64,000 nucleotides of DNA from Anagrus nilaparvatae (taxonomy: Eukaryota; Arthropoda; Insecta; Hymenoptera; Mymaridae): the NCBI GenBank assembly GCA_022575985.1, contig JAKSXM010000238.1:14960001-15024000 (forward strand), in the 5' to 3' direction. How positions within the stretch are numbered: position 1 is the stretch's first letter; every line of letters starts with the position of its first letter. The notes below the pieces were generated by a model. That model had not been told where the DNA came from, ran no database searches, and saw only the letters and a program-made list of their open reading frames with translations. Position numbers and translations under genes: made by a program. Positions 37,501 to 48,800 of the stretch are shown in pieces.

Positions 37501-40500
37501 ATCTCTTACCGCGCTGGCAAAATTAAAAAAAAAAATAATTATCAAGAGTTCTACACAATAGATATTTGTTTTTTACTACCGTAATTACTATAACTTAACA
37601 TTAAGCAACTTATAAAAAAAAGAAGGTTTGGGAACTAGCCCATATACAACACCTATATACAACCCGAATACAACCCATAATTAAACAGATGCTACTATAC
37701 CGCTATCTACTGGACGCGGGAAACATAACCTCAAGGTCGTTTTATATACAATATTTTTTTTTAAATTATGTGTATATTATGTGTTTGGGTAGCTGACCGT
37801 GAACTCCTGTCGGTAATGTAGAAAATGTTTATAATCGACTTTGTGTATTTTCGTTCCTTTCACTGACTTGTTGTATATGTAGCGCTAGTTATAAGTATAT
37901 GTGCCGTGTCGTGTAGCTTTGTGAGAGAGAAAAAGAGAAATAATTCTCTCGAGGTCAGGCAAATCATGACGGGGAATAATAATAATAAAAATGAGAGGGT
38001 TTCTCTCTTTCTATTTCTTATGTTGTCGTAATAACACTTATAATAACGTACGTGTATATGTATGTATGGATTCTTCATTTTTTTTTCCGTAACTCAAGCT
38101 TTTGATGATCTTGGATAAATTAAGATTTAGACTCTTTAAGATTTCTATAATTTTAACAAAAAGAGTTTGTGGAAGTTAGTAATTTTTGACAAATTAAAAA
38201 TTTTTTATCAGATTCGGCACATAAATCAACATACTGGTCCCAATAGTCATGCTGTGCAACAAGGAGAAGTTTCATCATCAAATCCTAATATACTTTCCAA
38301 TGATCAAGTTGGTCCTATTTTGCTGGAGGTACTATTTGAAATTTGTGGAAGTAAATATTTCCTCTAACAAAGCTTCTTCTTATTTTTTCTTTTATAGGCA
38401 TTAGATGGCTTTCTTTTTGTTGTTAATTCCGAAGGGAGGATTGAATACGTTACTGATAATATATGCGAATACATAAATTATACGAAAAATGATGTTCTCG
38501 GAAAGGACATTTACAATATTATTCATCATGGAGACCACAACAACTTCATGCCAAATATTTTTCCAATGTCAATAGGTAATATTAACTTAATTTATCTGCT
38601 AATTTATGCTCACAAATTGTTCTTACTAAATTTAATAAAGCAGGTTGGTCAAACGAGCCACAGCAAACAAGGAATAGAACCTTTGAATGTCGCTTTCTTG
38701 TAAAGCCACCAGATGACAAAGAAGAGACTATGGAAGAAAAACAACAACGTGTATCAAAATATGAAACAATGCAAATTTGTTCTGCTCTTCTTTCAAATCA
38801 TAATAATAGTGAGCGTGCTCTTGAAAGCGGTGATATAACATCTGAATCTTCAGATCTTGGTCCATGCGTTATGTGCGTCGCAAGAAGAATTCCTCTTGAT
38901 GAAAAGCGTATTGGCCAATTTACATTTAAATTAGACACGGCTGGAAAAATTATTGCAGTCGATACAAGTTGGTTGTCACCTTCTTACTCAAAGTACCTTA
39001 GCAAGGTAAATTCAGATTTGAAGAAATTGGGTTGGATTATCATAAATTTTATGATTTTTTTTCTTTCTTTTCAATTCAGGACCTGATTGGTAATAAGATA
39101 CAGGACTTGTGTCATCCACATGATCTCAATAAGCTAACTGCTCATTTGAAGGATACTCTTCAAGTTGGCGAAAGCATGAGCGCTATGTATCGGCTGCTCA
39201 TTACTGCTGATAAGTTCCTTAATATTCAAACCAAGTCAAAACTTTTTAAGGTTGCAAATAGTCGAGATGCGGACTTTATTATGGCAACTAATTCTATATT
39301 TAGGTAAGATGGAAAAATATTTATTTATCCTGTGTAAATATTTTTTTTTCTATTTTATTATTGCACGATTATAGTTAATAGATTCATTTTTTTATCTCAT
39401 TAAAATTCACTTGAGATTTGGTGAAGGAGCAGCTATACACCAAAACTCCCACATTAACACAGCAAGCTACCCGTCGCGTAAATTTGAAGTCTTGGTTGCA
39501 TATAAAATCCTTAAATGTTTAAAACTTTAAACGTTTGGCGCGTTTGTTGCATGGGTTTAATTATTATGCCGGTGTTGGAGATTCTGGCCACTCTTGAAGA
39601 AACTAATTTTCGTTTGCTCTTCCCTTAATTGCATTAAATTTAACACAAGCAAATTTAGTTGCTGTTCTAACGCTAATTATAGCACACAGATACGCCTTTT
39701 CTTTGTTTTGGTTTTTATCATCCATCATCATGCACATTTTGCACATAATTAATGTTTATTTTTTAAACTTAATTTTTAAGTAAATTTTTTTAATTTTTCT
39801 CTTATGAAACTTATGAAAATATTATCTTTTTTTCTGTTTTTATCGAAAACTCAGGGATAATGATTTATCGCCTACCGAGGGTGGTCAGCTATCCAACAAC
39901 AAATTGTGCTCTGGACATTCTAGTGCTCTAAGATTATCGAACAGTAGTAGTAACAATAACGCTAATAATAATAACATTAATAGTAACAATAATAATAATA
40001 GTAATAATAATAATGGTAATAACAATAATGTTGGTGGTCCTCTAATGTCTATTGGACAACAGTTAAATGGACAAATAAACGCTCTTCATACTCGCGGCAC
40101 AGGTTCGCCAAACGTTTCAAATACCACTTGCGGTAATAGTACTAGTAACAATAGCAATAGTTCTGTTGTTGCTAATAATAAAAATAATAATAATAATAAT
40201 ATTAAAACTTCGGTTGCTCATGCCGAACCTCCAGCTTATAATTCTGAGGCTTGTGGTTCTTTAGCTGGAGGTTCTTCAGATTCTAATAATCCTTTCAATC
40301 ATTTTGCCAGCAACATGGATCTTGAATTTGAATTATTCCCTAGCTCCACTTGGGAGTTGGATACCTCTGCCACTAGTTGGGTTGATACCACTCCAGCTGG
40401 TGTTGGCAATAGTAGACCCGAGTCAAGGTCTAGTATAAATTTAGTACAATCGCGGCCATCTTCGCAACCAAGTGCAACTTCACCTAAGCACATATATAGT

Positions 40501-40702
40501 CCTCAAAATGTTTTTAGTAATTCCTTCCCATTCAGTCCTCTGCAGGAGACACAGAACACACCTCCAGGAACTTCATCAAATGCTAATGGACCATCAACCT
40601 CAAATATACAAACTCAGCAACAGCAATCAAATTTGCTGGCTACTGCGAGTTGTTCAGCATTAGAGATGAATGTAGTTGAAACACAACAGCAACAACAACA
40701 GC

Positions 40703-40733
<31 letters not shown>

Positions 40734-42817
40734 GCACCAGCAGCAACAACAACCCCAAACACAACCACAACAACAACATCAAGTTGGCACTGATTCAGGC
40801 CGACTAAGGAATTTATTAACTAAAGGTTCTTCATTAAATGAAGATTCAGGGCAAGATAGTCACATAGATGGTCAAGATAAGCCCAGTCAAAATAGAATTC
40901 TTAAAATTTTGCTCAATCAGCAAGACGAAGATGATTATCCTGGTGAACATGTGGCCAAGTTAAAAAATAGTACTTGTGCACAAGCCAAATCTGCACAAGA
41001 ACAAGCTAAAGCAAATACTTCAGGGAATAATAATATGTTACTTCAGGTTAGTTGGTTTAATTTTTTAAAGACATAAATATTGAATTTCCAAACCTTTGAA
41101 GAACTTTAAAGAGTAACCAAACATTTAGCCTTTATTTGAGCAAAATATATTCAGTTTAAAAAAAATCCAAAAAAAAAACGTTATTTGACTGAATTCAATC
41201 TTTGCAAACTGAATTGGGTATATGTTTTATTTTTATAACTCTTTTATGAGAAAAGTGCAAAATAGTGTATGCCTTCAGCTGTTATTAGTAAGTATTTTTG
41301 TATAGTTTCACAGCTAATCTTTATTCATTTAGTCTTTAAACGATTTATCAAATATTTTTTCTTTAAATACATTAATAAATCAATTAAATTAATCAAAATA
41401 TCCTTAAAAACCGAAAGAGGAGAGATTTAGTGTGGGGTCATTTTGTAAGCCCAACTCAAATATATCAGTTAGTTTACTCCAGTCAATTCGCAGTTTAAGG
41501 TTTTCACTGGCCGTCATGAGATTTGGTCTACTATGTTTTTTGGGTTGCTGAAGAGAATGAAGAGAACTAAAGGTCGCTGAAAAAAATTTGATAATATTTT
41601 GCAAAAATGATGTTTATAATTACATAAATTTGCTGAAAATTTTCGGATCCTTGGGTTGGTTATTTAAACGAGATACAAATAAAGTAATGTCTTTGGAATA
41701 AGGCCTAACTCTTTTAACCTGTTATATATCTAAGATATTGAAATGAGGCAAATCCTTATATCAGTCAGCTGTTTTAAAATAACTTTATTTTGATTATACG
41801 GCCTTGGAATAGGATCTGATTCTTTAATTTGTGGTCTCCAAGTTGTTGTGTACAAGATTTGTAAAGCAAGTTTTGCTAATTTAAGGGTGAAGTATTAATT
41901 TCAGGGGTTGTTTTTGCTAATATAAGGGTGAGATATTAACTTTTCATGAAAAAATCGCCCAAATTGTTGACCAGTGACCCAATTATTGCAATAAATCCGT
42001 ATGGACCCAATCTGGTTCGTTCAAAGAGCGAAAAAACCCCCTTTTGGGGTAATTTTTGCTTATTTAATGGTGAAATATTGATTTTTTATAAAAAAATTTC
42101 CCAAATTCTTGTTGAGCGACCAAATAAACCCGTAATGTCCAATTCTTGACCAAATCTAGATACTCAGAATGCGAATACATAAAAAAGTAAGACTTACTTC
42201 AAATTCAGGTTATTTTTTTTTTTTTGTTTTTTTTTTGTTTTTTTGTGATATCTAAGCCTGCAAACTAAACTTTTATTTTACTTTGGGTTATTGGGTACCT
42301 AATTATTATTATTATTTTTTAAGTACCTAAGGCTCTTAGAACGACAAAGTGATATAAAGGTATAAGTAAAAAAAAAATTATAAATCAACAGTTTGATTTT
42401 AAATTTAAAATTTTCATACATTTTTTTTTAATTTTAAAAAATAAAAAAACAATAAATAAATTTTTTTTAAATGACATTTATTAAGTTATGTATCTATTTT
42501 TTAGTTAAATTCTGCATATAATTTTTTTTTTTTTTATAAAAAAGGCTATTTTTTTATAAAATAATATATTTTTTAACAAAATTAAATTCAAATTTTTATA
42601 TTTTAACACCTATTTTTTTGGGCATCTTTCAAAGGTCATAATTGTTGTCCATCCAAGGCAGTTTTCAGAATCCCGAAAATTAAGTGTAAGAATTTTTTTG
42701 CAGAGAAAGATTAGTAAACGGGTCCGTCAAAATTCCTAATAACCAGTTTCAAATTTGATGACAGAAGTTATTATTTGTAAAAAACATAAATTTACCACAA
42801 AATACACCTTGTATTGG

Positions 42818-42848
<31 letters not shown>

Positions 42849-45800
42849 CCTTCTTTAAAGAAACCTTTTCTTAAAATGAATTTCGGAAAGTATCCCATTC
42901 TAAATTTTGATGTATTCTAATTTTACGAATCTGAAATGAATTTTTCTGCAAAATTCATTTATGTGTCTGTTTTCAAAAAATTGCACTTGAATTTGTATAA
43001 AGCCTCATTTGAAAAAGAGGCCTTGCGTCCATTGGATCTAGCTTATGAAATCTTCTTTTTTGCCATCTTACAAAAAAATAATCAATTTAAAGTTAAGTAT
43101 TTTTGCTCTTAGCCAATGTAATTTTGTTAGCATGTGTAATAAAATATACCAGATGAAATCTTTCACAATATCAATAATCAATAATGTTTTAGTTTTAAAC
43201 ATACTATAAGTCTTGGCCTTTTTGAAATATATCGCTTCAGTCTTGGCAATTAGTATATAACTATCAGCCCCCTTCTCCCCCTCCTTCTTAAAAGAAACTA
43301 GACAACTGTATAAAGGTCATTTTGGCTGCCATTTGAGGTTCAGAACCGTCATTTTACTTTCATGTCACCTAAGAAAGTTCTCCTCTACTTATACAGAATT
43401 TTTATTATCATAATTTAAAATTTCCGAAAAATCTTAATTAATAATAAATTTTTCTAAAATAATTTAAAATTAGAAAAAAAAATTATAAATAGCGTTTTAA
43501 AGATTGAATTTTATACAATTTAAAAATAATTATCTGTCAGAAAATTATTTTTCCGAAATTGTAAAAACATATTTTTCTACTTAGTAGGATTGTAAATTAG
43601 TGTTTATAATTAGTGTTTATATTTCTAAATTCTGTTAATTTTAAATTCGAGAATTCTAATAATTTTTGAATTATCCCCAAAAAACTATTCTTATATTTTT
43701 AGATTATTGAATTGGCATTTATAAGTTTTAATGATATACTTAATTAGTTGTATTTTAATTTTTTCATTCTAAACATTGAAATTACTTTTTGGATTCTTGA
43801 AATCTTGTAAGGTGCCATGAATGTACTATTACGGTTCTGAACTTCGAATGGCAGCCGTCATTTTTATATACAAAAACTACTTCAGCCATTTTATTTTAAT
43901 CAGGCAGAATATCTGAGCTAAAAGCTCATAATATGAACTAAAATGCATAGCTATAGACATTATGTTACTCTTTAAAACTTCAGGCTCATTTTTTTTTTGT
44001 AGCTTTTGTTTCTATAACTTTAAAGTTATAAGCTTGTCATATTTATGAGATATTTAGCTTTGTATTTTGATTTTATTTTCAACTAATATTGCAGTTGTTA
44101 AATGAGAAAAGCGACGATGACGACGAGGAAACTAGAGCTGGTCTCAAAAAAAGAAATGAATTGCTTCAGCAACTTTTAAAGGACCCAGAACCAGAAAAGC
44201 ATCCAGATTCGGTTTGTATTTTAATAAATGACATATGAAATTCAGCAGATTTATTTGCTTTTATTTTTATTTAGAAACCTCGAGATGAAGATTCCTTACT
44301 TAGAAGCCTGGGTTTTCCTAATGCATCTCCTTCCTCATCACAACATGAGCATAGCTTAACTGCTGGTCAAAAAAGGCCAGGCGAAGATGGTGATATGAAT
44401 ATTACTATCAAACGACCAATGGATGGATCTCAAGTAACATCAACCGCCAATAATTCTACGATAGTAGCTACTCAGAATAGTGCTTCGGGGAGTAATTCAA
44501 CTAGTAAATTATGGGAACGTAATAAAATGTTAGCTTCTTTGTTAGCCAAACAACCTACACAGCCAGCTACAATACCGACGATACCTGCATCTGTGATATC
44601 CGCTACGCCGCAGGATAAACTGCCTCGGGTGCTGGAAAGGAATAAATCACAACAGTTGCAACAGCAACAACCATGGACTGGTATGCACTCAGTTAGCAAC
44701 ACTAATACAACTGCATCAGCTCGTACACCTATGCAAAATCAGTCTAGACAACTACCTCGACAGGCAACCAATATCTACCTCAACCAAATGGTAATTTAAA
44801 ATTATCAATTGTTTTAGCTATTTCATTGAATAATGCCAATATCATATATTTATTAAAAATTGCAGCAGCAAAGAACGCATTTGCAGCAAATGGATACAGA
44901 TTTTATTGGAAACAGAGAATACCGTCAAATCTCAAGCATGGATACCAACATGTGGGACTTGCAGTCGTCAGATCCAGATTTATCCGAAATTTTGGATCAT
45001 GTTATCGAAATAGCACCGGAAGGTATTGCAGAAATGACAAGTTTGTTGAATAAAGTCGAGTCACAAAGCTTGAATAACGAAAAGTTAGCTATTAAATCTA
45101 TACAAGAATCTTTAATGTCTATTGAATCTGACGTTAATTCAACATCTTCCAATATGGTGGCGGGTATTCATGCAACTCCTCCGGCTTATTCAACGGCTGT
45201 AAGTCTTGAAAATAAAAGAATTTGGCGTTTTTATCGAATGAGAGTTTGAATTTTTTTTCTTTGCAGTTGGCAAATACAGTCGCAACTACTAGCCACAATT
45301 ATCAACCACCCCCAATGTATCAACAAGCTCAGCAACAAGTACGAGCCAGATTAAATGCCCAGCAAGTTAATCTTTGTCAAAATACAAACCAATTTTCTTC
45401 ACAGCGTCAACAGCAAATTCAAATGCAACAAAGAACCAAGTTAATTCAACAACAGCAACAGCAACAGCAGCAATTGAAACAGAGATTACTGCAACAACAA
45501 CAGCAACAGCAAATGTTAATACCTTCTAACGCTACTGCTACAGACCAAATGGCTCCTGGGCTCAGTATGGATATTTTAAACACTCCAGCTGCTCCGAACG
45601 TTTCGTTGCAGGTTTGTATATTCTTTTAATTTTATCGTTAAAGATTCTATTAATTTAAAAAATTTTGTCAGCGGTCAAATGTGCCAGATTCACAAGTATC
45701 CCCTAATTATGGAGGATCCGTCCAGATGCCTCCTGGGCATCGCCTTACGCATTCATATTCATCTCACCCATCCGCTCTACCTCAACAGTAAATATTTTTT

Positions 45801-48800
45801 TATTTACTAATTTGAAGTATCAAGCAGCCACTTAAAATAAATTGTTGATTAATAAATTTTTTAGCTCTGTTAATAACACATTCAATAACGCGCAGCAAGT
45901 CTCTGCTTCCGCAAGACTTTCCCCGCATTCATCATCAGGAGTCTTACCTTTTTCACATCCCCAGCCTCTTTCTCCGCGAGTTTCGCAACAGGTAAGTTTA
46001 TCTTTCTCTTAATGTAACATTTTTCAGCAAAAGCTATTTCTTCAAAATTTACACAAAAGTTTATTTTAAATATTAGGCTAATTATGCTGGTAGTCCTCGA
46101 ATATTTAATGTAAATCAAGTTCGACAAGTAGTTACGCAACAACAGCAACAGAGATCAATGTCATCTCCAGGAACACCGGTTTCAGCGAGACAATCTCCTT
46201 TTCCTGCAGAAGCTTTTCCTCCCCCGGCATCTCCTACCGCCAGTCAATTTCCTCCAGTTACGAATCCATCGGCGCAGTATCGTTTACAACGAACAGCCTC
46301 AACGCCAGCCTGCACAACGCAATTAACAGGTAAGAATTAAAATTTAGAGTTAACAATTGTGTAAAGCCTCGAAAAATAAAAGCAGGATGAATTTACGTTA
46401 AAAATTTACGGTAGATAAAGCAATATAATTTTAATTTTCAGCCACATCCAGCTTAAAGTTTTTAATAATTTTATTCTAGTATTTGTAGCATTGAAATTGT
46501 TCTGCAAGCTGCTAACAAAGTTGAATGTTGTAGAAAAATACATTAAATGTTCCAGGTGGGGTGCATTACGGAGTAAAACAGGAACAATCTCTTTTATCGC
46601 CTAGTCATCCCTTAACAACACATAATGCAAATTCCCAACAACAACAACAACACTTTTCAAATCATCAACAACACTCAACCATGTTATACCATAACAATAC
46701 TAGTGGCGTCCAAAGCAATCAGTATTGTTACGACTCTCGGACGCCTGTTAGTTTATATTCATCAGGAGATGCTCAAGAGCTTAGGCCTCAAGGGAATTCC
46801 AGCAATACTGCTAGTCACCAAATGCTAGGTGGTAAGTCATGTGACCTCTTCATGTCATGTGACCATCGTTACATTTCGACCATTTTCATCATTTCTCCTC
46901 TAACGACAAATTTTTCCCTACTAAAATTGAAGAATTTTTTTATTTTAAAATAGCACACGATCATCATTGTACAAATCAGGCACGATTCAAAGCTTTTGTT
47001 GTTGTAAATTGGGGATCTTTTTGTGTATCATTCGTCCTTGTTCTAACAAATAATTAACATTGATCATAAAATCAGAATTAACACAATTTTTTTTCAGGAT
47101 AATAATAATTAATTTTTTAAATATATATAGTACCGAAGCAGCTGAAGCAGAACCAAAAAGCTATATTTTCATTCATTAAACTCATATTGTCAAAATAAAT
47201 GCATTTTGTGTTTTTGTATAAGCCACATCCTGCAAACATCTGTAATAAAATTAACCCAACAAGATGCACAATTTAACATTTTTTAATTAAGTTTCTTCAA
47301 CTCAGCAAAAATAATTTTTCTTTATGTAGGTAATTCGTCTAGTAATGCTGGTATAAATTCTGAGTATGTTAGAAAAGAGTTAAGGACCGTTGTCGATGCT
47401 AGGAGACAGCAGCAGCAGCAACAACAAGCACAACAGCAAGCACAGCAACAAAGGCTTCCAAATCAAGTTTCTCAAAGTGAATTGGAAGCTGCTATGGGAA
47501 TGACTTATGACATGCAGGCTGCTACTGCAGGTAAGGCTTATTTCCTTAATTTGAACCATTCGGTTTTGTTTAAGCTGTGAAAAAGTATTAACGTTAAAAG
47601 TTAACTTTGTATTGGTTACAAAATTGTAATAAACATGTATGACTTAGGTGAGCCTGGAAAAAATTGGGCATCTTCGTCTTCTAGGGTAAGAAAATTTTTT
47701 GCGAGAAATAGATAATTTACGTACATTTTTTTTCTATGTTTGTTTATTACTCCAATCAAATCGCGGAAGGGGGTGTTTAGTTACTGGTTACTGGCTATCA
47801 TGAGATTTGGTCTACTATATTTTTTTTGGGTCGCTGTCACGAAAAACAGGGTCATTTACGGGAGATATTTGCGGAACACCTATAAATGTGCAAAAACTAC
47901 CCTCAAAAACGGGTATTTTTGATGTACTTGCATTTTGAGTGTCTAGATTTAGCCCCTATTAGTTTTTTGGGTCACTGATCAATTATCTCAAGAACTTTTT
48001 TATGAAATATTAATATGGCACCCTTAAATTAATAAAATTGTCTCAAACAAAGGGATTTTTTGCTACATTCGTGCTTTTTTTACTTTTTTTAAACTTATTT
48101 TAAAAATATAATTTTTTGGATGCTTAACACATTCGCTGCGTCATGGGCGCAATGCGTCCATGTTTTGCGTGACGTATGTGCGTCATGGGCGCTATGCGCC
48201 CATGTTCAATATCTCACGAATTATCAAAATATCTACGGAATTTAATTATATATGATTTCATAGGGTAGTTTTAGGTTAATTAATGATATTTTTACAAAAG
48301 TGCAAGTCAGGGTTAGTTTTCAACCTATTTTAAAAATTTTTCTCATTTTCAAAGTATGAAAAAATATTATAATGATAAAAAATTAATATTAAACGTTAAA
48401 ATGATCCTTTTTTTTAAATAAATATGTAAATAAATACAACTTTTGAATATTTTTTTTAAGAATATGGACCCTCCACACTAAAAAATTAAGTAAAAAATCA
48501 TTGGCGCATGGCGCCCATGCCGCACTCTATTCACGCAAACTTAATCTGGTGCGGCATGGGCGCGATGCGCCCGTGGTGTTTTTTTCGGGAAACTGTAAAA
48601 CATGACTAAAACATCATAAAAAACATGTTTTTATCGTAAAACAAAAAAAATTAATGAAAACAAGCAAAACGCACCTATTTAGAAACTGCAAAAATATAAA
48701 AACGCAGCGAATGTGTTAATTGTGACTTGAGTATGATGATTATTTTCAAAGGGTAATTTTAATTTATTATTTATATTAAGACAATTGTAAATAATGTACT

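Larger units (their letters stand above)
33516..38211 (+). other. tai intron 3 (4.7 kb)
   Basis: It contains a hairpin (33804-33945), the composite foldback (34040-36870) and sequence with no recognised feature (37140-38200), including a purine-rich stretch near 37920-37960. The acceptor TTTTTTATCAG ends at 38211. Confidence 0.75.
41047..44094 (+). other. tai intron 8 (3.0 kb)
   Basis: It contains a GTCGCTGATCAC relative (about 41475-42165), long T runs (42210-42240), a copy of the 30527 MITE (42640-42990) and an (AT)14 microsatellite (42821-42848). A GTTCAGAACC / GGTTCTGAAC pair (about 43340 and 43835), extended by CATTTGAGGTTCAGAACC and GGTTCTGAACTTCGAATG, marks a degenerate inverted repeat of about 0.5 kb. 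Confidence 0.7.

Noticed and set aside
37860..38078. 72-codon - strand frame and purine-rich stretch before tai exon 4
   Set aside because: No similarity or splice signals; considered as an alternative tai promoter but nothing supports it.
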